From assembly GCA_030598305.1 (NCBI GenBank), contig JAUVQC010000008.1:1-14266 (forward strand): a DNA stretch of 14,266 nt. Reading direction: 5' to 3'. Both the position numbers and the translations under genes were made by a program. Below are positions 8,756 through 14,266 of the stretch, piece after piece. Positions within the stretch are counted from its first letter, which is position 1, and each line of letters opens with the position of its first letter. Source of the stretch: Actinomycetes bacterium. Lineage in GTDB: Bacteria > Actinomycetota > Acidimicrobiia > UBA5794. The notes beneath the pieces are model-generated. The model was not told the origin of the DNA. It was given only the letters and a program-made list of their open reading frames with translations, and made no database searches.

Positions 8756-8818
8756 GCAGGGGCGCATCGTCCTACCGGCGCCCACTCGCTTGTGTGTCGA
8801 CAATCAAGGTACCCCTGC
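8756..8818 (-). promoter_or_regulatory. Possible leader hairpin next to the M23 peptidase ribosome binding site
   Basis: On the minus strand GCAGGGG (8818-8812) can pair with CCCCTGC (8762-8756), enclosing 49 bases. The 3' arm ends directly before the Shine-Dalgarno GGAGGT (8755-8750). Inside, TACC/GGTA and CTTG/CAAG can also pair. If the transcript starts upstream of 8818, this leader could modulate initiation. It does not show the motifs I would expect of the c-di-AMP (ydaO) riboswitch, which often controls wall hydrolase genes in actinomycetes. Evidence is limited to base pairing. Confidence 0.25.
8789..8808. promoter_or_regulatory. 20-bp interrupted palindrome between M23 gene and sufD
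   Basis: CTTG-TG-TGTCGACA-AT-CAAG is symmetric about 8798/8799. The central 8 bases (8795-8802) are a perfect palindrome, and the outer CTTG/CAAG arms share the same centre, giving 16 of 20 symmetric positions. It sits 49 bases upstream of the M23 start and 113 bases upstream of sufD, in the only intergenic space serving both. This is a candidate operator for a dimeric regulator of one or both genes. Confidence 0.4.
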
Positions 8819-8921
8819 ATCTTGTTTAGTCGTGATCATTTACACACATGGCGATGGTGATAACGGTGGATTGTGCATCGATTCCCGGTATCCTCCCGTC
8901 CACTCCACGAAGGACCTGTGC

Positions 8922-10121
8922 GTGACCGATACCCCACCCCTTGGCTCCAACGATGCCGCATGGATGGCTTCTGTGCGTGCGGCCGCCACCGATCGGCTTA
9001 CCGACGTGGCGATGCCGTCCGAACGCGAAGAGATCTGGCGCTATCTAGATCTCGATTTCGATCCGGTCCTGTCGAGCGCACCGCTGACGCCGGGATCCAC
9101 CGGAACCACGGCTGAGGTTGTTGATGCGTGGAATGGCGCGACCGTTTCCATCGTCGATGGGTTCGTGGTCACAAACGGTGTCCCCACAATCGCTGAGGCT
9201 GATGAGGAGATCGCCCTCGTCAATGACGACCACCTCTTCGCCACAGCGTTCTCTGCATACTCTCCGGGTGCTGCCCTGTTGAGTGGCGAGTTGCTTACAG
9301 AGCCGCTCCTTGTCGACATCCAAAAGACCTCAGGCGTAACGACGTTTCCGGGTGTGCACATTGCTGTCCCCGGGGGCACTGACGCCGAGGTGATCATTCT
9401 TCTTCGTTCCACGTCTGATGAGCCAGCAACGGTCGTTCCGACGGTCACCGCTCAGGTCGGAGACAACGCCCGACTCGCCCTCACGATCATCCAGGACTGG
9501 AACTATTCGACTCGATCGTTGGGACGGGGCGTCATGAAGCTCGGTCGGGACGCCAGCCTCGTATTGAGCGAGATCGGGCTCGGTGCGAAGCTCGGGCGCT
9601 TCCATCTCGATGTCGACTTCATCGGAAACGGATCGAATGCCAAGATATACGGTGCCTATTTCGGTGAAGAAGACCAAACTCTCGACTACCGCTACTTCAT
9701 GAACCACATCGGCATGCACACGCGTTCTGACATGTTCCTCAAGGGAGCGGTCGAGGATGATGCACTCTCCGTGTTCACTGGCATGATCAGGATCGAGGAG
9801 TCGGGTCAGAAGACTGAAGCGTTCCAGACGAACCGCAACCTGATCCTGTCGTCCGGAGCATCGGCGCAGTCGGTTCCAAATCTTGAGATTCTGGCCAACG
9901 ACGTGATGTGTGGCCACGGATCGACGGTCGGCCCGCTCGATGAGGATCAGCGGTACTACCTCATGAGCCGCGGTCTGACGCCCGAACGTGCCGATCGCCT
10001 CCAGGTGCGCGGCTTCTTCGAGGAGGTCGTCCAGCAAATTCCCGACGAAGGCATCGCGGCATGGGCCAGGGAGCGCATCAACGGCAAGTACGTCGCCGCA
10101 CAGGAGGAAGGTCGCCTGTGA
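8922..10121 (+). CDS. sufD: Fe-S cluster assembly protein SufD
   Basis: 399-residue SufD, the SufB paralog that completes the SufBC2D scaffold and supports iron acquisition and cluster formation. The N-terminal helical part (EREEIWRYLDLDFDP near 30) leads into the beta-helix, which ends in CGHGSTVGPLDEDQRYYLMSRGL. H332 in that motif matches the conserved SufD histidine at the SufB interface. The GTG at 8922 is chosen because GAAGGA (8909-8914) lies 7 bases upstream and MTDTPP starts like other SufD proteins. An in-frame ATG at 8790 would add 44 unlike residues and overlap the palindrome above. The stop codon overlaps the start of the Rieske gene (GTGA). It is separated from sufB by four unrelated genes. 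Confidence 0.95.
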   Translation: MTDTPPLGSNDAAWMASVRAAATDRLTDVAMPSEREEIWRYLDLDFDPVLSSAPLTPGSTGTTAEVVDAWNGATVSIVDGFVVTNGVPTIAEADEEIALVNDDHLFATAFSAYSPGAALLSGELLTEPLLVDIQKTSGVTTFPGVHIAVPGGTDAEVIILLRSTSDEPATVVPTVTAQVGDNARLALTIIQDWNYSTRSLGRGVMKLGRDASLVLSEIGLGAKLGRFHLDVDFIGNGSNAKIYGAYFGEEDQTLDYRYFMNHIGMHTRSDMFLKGAVEDDALSVFTGMIRIEESGQKTEAFQTNRNLILSSGASAQSVPNLEILANDVMCGHGSTVGPLDEDQRYYLMSRGLTPERADRLQVRGFFEEVVQQIPDEGIAAWARERINGKYVAAQEEGRL

Positions 10122-10447
10122 CCGAGGTTGCTGTCGGCGCTCTCGCCGATCTACCCATTGATGGTGCCCGCCTCGTCGAACACGGAGGCAGCCCTGTTGC
10201 TGTATTTCGGCTTGGGGACGCCGTGCATGCAATCGCGGACAGATGCAGCCACGCTGAGGCGTCGCTGTCTGAGGGTGACGTGTTCGACAACGAGGTCGAG
10301 TGCCCGCGGCACGGAGCTGCGTTCGACTTCACATCGGGTGAGGCCTTGACGCTTCCCGCCACGAAACCCGTTGCAGTGTTCGAGACCGAGGTCAGGGATG
10401 GCAACGTGTTCATAGAGATTCCAGACGAGGAGAACGCCGATGAGTGA
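10118..10447 (+). CDS. Rieske-type [2Fe-2S] ferredoxin of the SUF operon
   Basis: 109-residue single-domain Rieske protein of the dioxygenase-ferredoxin type. The cluster ligands C43-S-H45 and C62-P-R-H65 are separated by 16 residues, fitting C-x-H-x15-17-C-x2-H. No transmembrane anchor or catalytic dioxygenase domain is present, so it is a small soluble electron carrier. A gene of this kind between sufD and sufC is a known arrangement in actinomycetes. A role as electron donor in cluster assembly is plausible but inferred. The GTG at 10118 overlaps the sufD stop (GTGA), with AGGAGG at 10102-10107, so translation is probably coupled. The end overlaps the start of sufC by 8 bases. Confidence 0.93.
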   Translation: MTEVAVGALADLPIDGARLVEHGGSPVAVFRLGDAVHAIADRCSHAEASLSEGDVFDNEVECPRHGAAFDFTSGEALTLPATKPVAVFETEVRDGNVFIEIPDEENADE

Positions 10448-11168
10448 AGCACTCAAGGTCAAGAACCTGAAGGCAAGCATCGGTGAACTCGAGATCCTCA
10501 AGGGACTCGATCTCGCCGTACCGTTCGGAGAGGTCCACGCGATCATGGGTCCGAACGGATCAGGGAAGTCAACGCTGAGCCATGTACTCATGGGGAAGAG
10601 TGACTATGAATCGTCGGGTGAGGCGTGGATCGACGGTGTCGAGATCATGGGCATGACGGTTGATGAGCGGTCCCGCTGCGGACTCTACGAGGCGTTCCAG
10701 TATCCCACCGAGATCCCGGGCGTCACTCTTGATGACCTCACCGCTGAGATGGCAGCATCACATCCTTCCGATGACGGGTTCGCTGCCCGCACCACCGCGG
10801 CATCAGAGCGGCTCGACATGGATCGGTTCCGGCGACGTGCTGTAAACGTCGGGCTCTCCGGTGGTGAGAAGAAGCGGTCAGAGATGTACCTGCTCGGTGT
10901 TGCAAACCCCAAGGTTGCGATCCTCGATGAGATCGACTCCGGTCTCGACATCGATGCAGTGCGCGAGGTGGCCGACATGGTCGAGGCGCTTCGCAGCCCA
11001 AAGGTGGGCATCGTCGTGATCACCCACTACAGCCGGATCCTGCGATATATGTCCGTCGATCGCATCCACGTAATGGTGAATGGCCGCATCGCAAAATCCG
11101 GCGGACCTGAGATCGCCGAAGAGCTCGAGGCAGACGGCTATACGAGCTATCAGGCAGCCAGCGTCTAA
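10440..11168 (+). CDS. sufC: Fe-S assembly ATPase SufC
   Basis: 242-residue ABC-type ATPase that drives conformational change in the SufBCD scaffold. It is cytoplasmic and not a transporter. Walker A is G37-PNGSGKST-45 with K43, the Q-loop is Q87, the signature is LSGGEKKR at 139-146, Walker B is VAILDEID at 159-166 with catalytic E164, the D-loop follows at SGLD, and the switch His is H196. The ABC signature LSGGEKKR and the HYSRIL segment after the switch His are typical of SufC. It starts by an 8-base overlap (ATGAGTGA) with the Rieske gene, which couples their translation. Its TAA stop overlaps the stop of the opposing histidine kinase gene. No sufS or sufU follows, so the cysteine desulfurase must lie elsewhere. 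Confidence 0.97.
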   Translation: MSEALKVKNLKASIGELEILKGLDLAVPFGEVHAIMGPNGSGKSTLSHVLMGKSDYESSGEAWIDGVEIMGMTVDERSRCGLYEAFQYPTEIPGVTLDDLTAEMAASHPSDDGFAARTTAASERLDMDRFRRRAVNVGLSGGEKKRSEMYLLGVANPKVAILDEIDSGLDIDAVREVADMVEALRSPKVGIVVITHYSRILRYMSVDRIHVMVNGRIAKSGGPEIAEELEADGYTSYQAASV

Positions 11169-12346
11169 CGGATCGGAAGGCGGAAACTGACCGTTCCCCC
11201 CGGCCCTGGTTCTGCCCATATCTCTCCATCGAGCGCGACGACGAAGCCCTTCGCGATGGCAAGTCCGAGTCCGGTTCCGCCAGTATCGCGATTTCGGTCC
11301 GTGTCCGCCCTGGTGAGCGAGTCGAAGGCTTGATCGATGAACTCTCTGCTGAATCCGGGTCCCTCGTCGCGCACCGTAACGGACGCACCGCCCTCGTGGG
11401 AGACCGCAACGGTGACGTCGGACCCGCGCGGCGCGTATCGGATGGCGTTGTCGAGGAGATTCCTCATTACTCGGGACACTGCTTCGGGACCCGTTGTCAC
11501 GACAACTCGGCTCGGCGCATCGAGGATCAGATTGACCTGTTCCTTCGTCGCCATGGGAAGAAGTACCTCCATCGCCTCGTCAGCCACGTCTGTCAGGTCC
11601 GTCGGCATCGATTCGATCGTCATGTCGCCCGCTTGGATGCGGGCGAGCAGGAAGAGGTCATCCACAAGCGAGTGAAGCGCGCCGATATCGCGCTGAAGCG
11701 AGGCGTAGTAGCGGTCCGGATCCTCAGCCACACCATCCCTGAGCGCCTCGACTGCGACCTGGGCAGACGCAAGCGGGGTTCGAAGGTCGTGGCCGACCGC
11801 TGAGAAGAATTGTCGGCGGCGTTCGTCCTCAGTTGCGCGGACTCGTGAAGCTTCCTCGAGTTCGACCGCCATTTCGTCGATTCCACGGGCGAGCTGGCCT
11901 ATCTCGTCGGACCTCATGACGTTGGTGCGGGCCGAGAGGTCACCCTTTGCAACTTCTTCGGTCGTATCGGCCATTGCCCGTAGGTCTGAGGTCAGCGCGC
12001 CACTGGCGGAGAATGCGAATCCGAGGGCGGCGAGCAATCCGAAACCGAGCACGATGAGCACAACGGTGAGATCGTGGTCCGAGATGAACATCCTATTGGC
12101 AGCGACAGAGAGACCGAAGGCGACAACAACGAGGGAGACGAGTGAGAGAGCGAACACGGTGACGACGAGGTTGTGGGACCGGCGAGCCGCCATAGGCAGA
12201 AGCAATGCCGCTGCAGCGGTCGCGGCAGCCATGATGATGAAGATCGTTGCCAGTTCGAGACGGTCGGATCCCGACGGCTGCATCGTGACCTCGAACATCA
12301 CGAGTCCGACAACAACAGCAGCTATGGACGTGAGAATCGCCTTCAC
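11165..12346 (-). CDS. Membrane sensor histidine kinase (HAMP, HisKA, HATPase_c)
   Basis: 393-residue sensor kinase of the two-component pair. Four hydrophobic segments lie at about 3-22, 31-53, 60-83 and 93-115, with no large extracytoplasmic sensor domain, so sensing is probably within or near the membrane. A HAMP linker (about 117-168) leads to the dimerisation helix with H186 in FFSAVGHDLRTPL as phospho-acceptor. The ATPase domain has the N box (RNLLDNAIRYAP, near 295-306), G1 box (DEGPGF, 327-332) and G2 box (GTGLGL, 357-362), so it should be active. The GTG at 12346 is chosen because it overlaps the regulator's TGA (GTGA). Upstream in-frame codons up to an ATG at 12484 would read into the regulator gene. 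It is co-transcribed with the regulator. The signal is unknown. Confidence 0.93.
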   Translation of the reverse strand: MKAILTSIAAVVVGLVMFEVTMQPSGSDRLELATIFIIMAAATAAAALLLPMAARRSHNLVVTVFALSLVSLVVVAFGLSVAANRMFISDHDLTVVLIVLGFGLLAALGFAFSASGALTSDLRAMADTTEEVAKGDLSARTNVMRSDEIGQLARGIDEMAVELEEASRVRATEDERRRQFFSAVGHDLRTPLASAQVAVEALRDGVAEDPDRYYASLQRDIGALHSLVDDLFLLARIQAGDMTIESMPTDLTDVADEAMEVLLPMATKEQVNLILDAPSRVVVTTGPEAVSRVMRNLLDNAIRYAPRGSDVTVAVSHEGGASVTVRDEGPGFSREFIDQAFDSLTRADTDRNRDTGGTGLGLAIAKGFVVALDGEIWAEPGPGGTVSFRLPIR

Positions 12347-13044
12347 GGTTCGAACCGGTACCCGCGGCCCCACACAGTCAGGATGCGCTCTGGATCGTCG
12401 GCATTCCTCTCGATCTTCTGTCTGAGTCGACGGATGTGAACCGTGACGGTCGATGGGTCCTGCCAATCGGTGCTCGAACCCCATACATGGTCAAGAATCT
12501 GACCTCTGGAGAAGACCTGACGTGGGGAGGAAGCGAGATACATCAACAGGTCGAACTCCATCGGCGGCATCTCGACCTGTTGTCCGCGTACCACCACGTC
12601 TCGAGTGCGCCCATCGATGCTGAGATCATCGAATTCCAGGGATCTGCCCCTGTGGTCCGGGGCGCTGGACCGTCGCAGGACGGAACGTACGCGCGCGGTC
12701 AACTCACGGGGAGAGAAGGGTTTGACGACGTAGTCATCGGCACCGAGTTCGAGGCCAAGCACGCGGTCCATTTCCTCGGCCCTCGCGGTCAGGAGGATCA
12801 CCGGCACGTCGGTCCGTTTCCGCAGTTCGGAGATCACGGAGTATCCGTCGAGCTTTGGCAGCATCACATCGAGAACGACCAGGTCTGGTTCACTCGCTGC
12901 CACCTGTTCGAGGGCGGCTTCCCCATCGATCGCCTCAGTCGTGGAGAAGCCCTCACGTTCGAGGTAGGCGCACACGACCTCGCGAACCATCGCTTCATCG
13001 TCGACAACGAGGACGTTTCGCCGCAGGGAGTTGCTCTGTGCCAT
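12343..13044 (-). CDS. OmpR/PhoB-family response regulator
   Basis: 233-residue DNA-binding response regulator partnered with the kinase that follows. The receiver domain (about 9-122) has the acidic pair D15-D16, the phospho-acceptor D59 (VVLDVMLPK), T86 (LLTAR) and K108 (VVKPF). The winged helix-turn-helix (about 135-231) contains the recognition region HIRRLRQKIERNADDPERI and ends in GRGYRFEP. All key residues are intact. The ATG at 13044 has no Shine-Dalgarno sequence. A -10-like TACGCT at 13057-13052 ends 7 bases before it, so the mRNA is probably leaderless. An 11-bp direct repeat, typical of sites bound by this family, lies upstream and suggests autoregulation. The PhoP/RegX3 subfamily is possible but not proven by the protein sequence. 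Confidence 0.95.
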   Translation of the reverse strand: MAQSNSLRRNVLVVDDEAMVREVVCAYLEREGFSTTEAIDGEAALEQVAASEPDLVVLDVMLPKLDGYSVISELRKRTDVPVILLTARAEEMDRVLGLELGADDYVVKPFSPRELTARVRSVLRRSSAPDHRGRSLEFDDLSIDGRTRDVVVRGQQVEMPPMEFDLLMYLASSPRQVFSRGQILDHVWGSSTDWQDPSTVTVHIRRLRQKIERNADDPERILTVWGRGYRFEP

Positions 13045-13051
13045 GTCAGCT

Positions 13052-13057
13052 AGCGTA
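13052..13057 (-). promoter_or_regulatory. Possible -10 element of the response regulator gene
   Basis: On the minus strand TACGCT (13057-13052) fits TAnnnT. It would place the transcription start at or next to the ATG at 13044, giving a leaderless mRNA. The -35 position holds GCAGCG, which is not a match, so an activator would be needed. The direct repeat at 13085-13101 would lie at about -40 to -56. Confidence 0.3.
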
Positions 13058-13084
13058 CGACGGTTTCGCTTTTCCGCTGCTGGT

Positions 13085-13105
13085 GTTCAGGTTTTGTTCA
13101 GATGC
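13085..13105 (+). promoter_or_regulatory. 11-bp direct repeat, PHO-box-like regulator site
   Basis: GTTCAG at 13085-13090 and GTTCAG at 13096-13101 repeat with a period of exactly 11 bases. On the other strand this reads CTGAACA-AAAC-CTGAACA. OmpR/PhoB-family dimers bind head-to-tail repeats with this period, and the Streptomyces PHO-box unit (about GTTCACC plus 4 bases) shares GTTCA. It lies between the response regulator and the divergent sirtuin, so it could serve either gene. Confidence 0.5.
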
Positions 13106-13117
13106 CACAATGGACCC

Positions 13118-13876
13118 ATGGATGGCCAGGTCTCCCAGCTCGCCGATTTGATTGCAGACGCCAACGCGATCCTTGTCGTGACCGGTGCAGGCGTGTCCAC
13201 CGACAGCGGGATCCCGGATTTCCGTGGACCGAAGGGCGTTTGGAAGACGGAGCATCCGGTGATGTTTCAGGACTTCGTCGAGGACCCCGAGCAACGTATC
13301 GTGTACTGGGACCAGAAACTCCGTGCCGCTTCCTCCTTCAATGATGCCCGTCCTGGCACGGTGCATCGTGCGTGCGTTGATCTCGAGGCGGCCGGCAAGC
13401 TGCACACGCTGGTGACCCAGAACGTCGATGGCCTGCACGCAGGAGCAGGGACATCGAAGGCGAAGCTCGTCGAGGTCCATGGGACAGCCATGGAGGTCTC
13501 CTGCCTCGATTGCGGTGAGCGATCACCCTCCCAACCGCATCTCGATGCCTTCGAAGCGTCACGCGAAGCCCCGCTCTGCCACTGCGGCGGACTGCTGAAG
13601 CCTGCAACGATCAGCTTTGGCCAACAGCTCGACCCCATGACCATGTACCGAGCCCAACTCGCCGCCGAGGAGACAGATCTCGTGATCGCGCTCGGTTCCA
13701 CCCTCAGCGTGTACCCCGCAGCCGAGATCCCACTGGTTGCGGCGCGCCGGGGAGTGCCGTACGTGATCATCAACCGTGGCGAGACGGACCACGACAGTTC
13801 GATCCACCTCACACTCCGCCTCGACGCCGACGTATCCGTCGCCTTCCCCACCGCCGTCACCCAAGCCCTCGCCTAG
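13118..13876 (+). CDS. cobB: NAD-dependent protein deacylase, Sir2 family
   Basis: 252-residue sirtuin that removes acyl groups from protein lysines using NAD+, giving nicotinamide and O-acyl-ADP-ribose. The NAD-binding motif GAGVSTDSGIPDFRG is at 23-37, TQNVDGLH at 100-107, and catalytic H121 in EVHGTAME. Zinc cysteines are C129 and C132 (CLDC), then C154 and C156 (CHC). ISFGQQ at 165-170, GSTLSVYPA near 193 and INRGETDHD near 218 complete the Rossmann fold. I do not see the Tyr-x-x-Arg pair of succinyl/malonyl-preferring sirtuins, so deacetylation is the likelier activity. The ATG at 13118 fits the family N-terminus. It lacks a Shine-Dalgarno sequence, and CACAAT at 13106-13111 may be a -10 for a leaderless mRNA. 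It is divergent from the response regulator. Confidence 0.93.
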   Translation: MDGQVSQLADLIADANAILVVTGAGVSTDSGIPDFRGPKGVWKTEHPVMFQDFVEDPEQRIVYWDQKLRAASSFNDARPGTVHRACVDLEAAGKLHTLVTQNVDGLHAGAGTSKAKLVEVHGTAMEVSCLDCGERSPSQPHLDAFEASREAPLCHCGGLLKPATISFGQQLDPMTMYRAQLAAEETDLVIALGSTLSVYPAAEIPLVAARRGVPYVIINRGETDHDSSIHLTLRLDADVSVAFPTAVTQALA

Positions 13877-14033
13877 CCGCGAACCCAGGGTTGCCAAACC
13901 GGTATATGCCGCAGCCAGCCCACAGAACCGATTGCACCATTCTCTGGGCCGGGGACGGGTTCAGTTCCAGGTTGGGAAAAGTGCGGTTACGGGGCCCTTC
14001 CGGGCGATGGCTACGCACCGTATGGTTGAACCA
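13877..14033. other. Intergenic region with no firm feature
   Basis: These 157 bases separate the sirtuin from the last gene. I see only weak structure: a 4-bp GGTT/AACC hairpin near 13889-13900 without a T tract, and an imperfect CCCACAGA/TCTCTGGG pair around 13920-13948. TATGGT at 14021-14026 could be a -10 for the following lipoprotein. No convincing terminator or RNA gene is visible. Confidence 0.3.
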
Positions 14034-14266
14034 ATGCTGAAACGTCTGGCGGTCGTAGTGGTGGCCTCCACTCTGGGACTGGGGGCCTGTACCACCGCGG
14101 GGACCGTTCCGGCCACGGCTCCCCCCACTCCGCAGGCATCGGCAGCGACGACAACATCGACAACTCCGACGACGGCTACGACACTGTCTGTCACGACCCC
14201 GACGCCCGACCGCATCGCCGAGATCGAGGCGATCTTCCAGGAGCTCGAGGTCCGTCGCCTCCAAGC
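14034..14266 (+). CDS. Predicted lipoprotein, 3'-truncated by window edge
   Basis: The frame stays open from 14034 to the window end, giving 77 full codons. MLKRLAVVVVASTLGLGAC is a lipoprotein signal with lipobox LGAC and the lipidated Cys at 19. A Thr/Ala/Pro-rich linker (about 20-60) follows, typical of a flexible stalk between membrane anchor and functional domain. The last visible residues (DRIAEIEAIFQELEVRRLQ) look helical. The function cannot be assigned because the main domain lies beyond the edge. An in-frame ATG at 14022 is an alternative start, but 14034 gives the better signal peptide. There is no Shine-Dalgarno sequence, and a TATGGT just upstream suggests a leaderless transcript. 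Confidence 0.7.
   Translation, partial: MLKRLAVVVVASTLGLGACTTAGTVPATAPPTPQASAATTTSTTPTTATTLSVTTPTPDRIAEIEAIFQELEVRRLQ

Noticed and set aside
8741..8850. c-di-AMP (ydaO) riboswitch before the M23 peptidase gene
   Set aside because: The region is short and I cannot match the conserved core motifs. Only a simple pairing next to the ribosome binding site is visible.
8790..8921. Upstream ATG start for sufD
   Set aside because: The extra 44 residues are unlike SufD and cover the palindrome region. The GTG at 8922 has GAAGGA at a good distance.
4879..8921. Insertion of the block between sufB and sufD by a mobile element
   Set aside because: I see no transposase, integrase, terminal repeats or target duplication at the borders, and the genes look like normal chromosomal ones.
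9330..10232. 300-codon open frame on the minus strand opposite sufD
   Set aside because: The sufD protein is clearly real and well conserved. The opposite frame shows no family features and is a by-product of GC-rich codon use. The same holds for long minus-strand frames at 2008-2817 and 3634-4479.
13959..13976. Second PHO-box-like site before the last lipoprotein
   Set aside because: Only one GTTCAG is present, and the next similar unit is 12 bases away and diverged.

Overview
This is a compact, GC-rich chromosomal window of thirteen protein genes, two of them cut by the window edges. The gene set points to an actinomycete: a NucS/EndoMS mismatch endonuclease, a SUF iron-sulfur locus with a Rieske ferredoxin gene between sufD and sufC, GTG starts, and several genes with no Shine-Dalgarno sequence. 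A deep-branching lineage such as Acidimicrobiia is possible, but that is inference. I see no tRNA, rRNA, CRISPR array, insertion sequence or phage gene.

Layout. Positions 1-3237 hold the C-terminal two thirds of the glutamate synthase large subunit (gltB). Next come about 240 bases with three consecutive stem-loops, an extended -10 promoter and three copies of a short motif spaced exactly 16 bases apart. This leads into sufB (3475-4878), with nucS (4898-5557) 19 bases behind it. A group 2-like sigma-70 factor (5589-6518, minus) diverges from a lipoprotein with a GH-like DUF4015 barrel (6642-8138, plus). The lipoprotein gene ends against an M23 peptidase gene (8135-8740, minus), and their stop codons overlap. 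From 8922 to 11168, sufD, the Rieske ferredoxin gene and sufC form an operon with overlapping ends. sufC runs into the stop codon of a histidine kinase gene (11165-12346, minus), which overlaps the OmpR/PhoB-type response regulator gene upstream of it (12343-13044, minus). A sirtuin gene (13118-13876, plus) diverges from the regulator. A second lipoprotein (14034 onward) runs off the end.

How the genes relate. SufB, SufD and SufC form the Fe-S scaffold and ATPase complex, and GltB is a likely client because it carries a [3Fe-4S] cluster. The suf genes are split by about 4 kb of unrelated genes on both strands. No desulfurase (sufS), sufU or suf repressor gene is present. The sigma factor, envelope lipoprotein, peptidase and two-component pair suggest a regulatory and cell-envelope neighbourhood.

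The points most worth checking are the split suf locus, the hairpin and 16-base-repeat region before sufB, a PHO-box-like 11-base direct repeat between the response regulator and the sirtuin, and dyad-symmetric candidate operators in the two other divergent intergenic regions. I found no clearly new enzymatic system.
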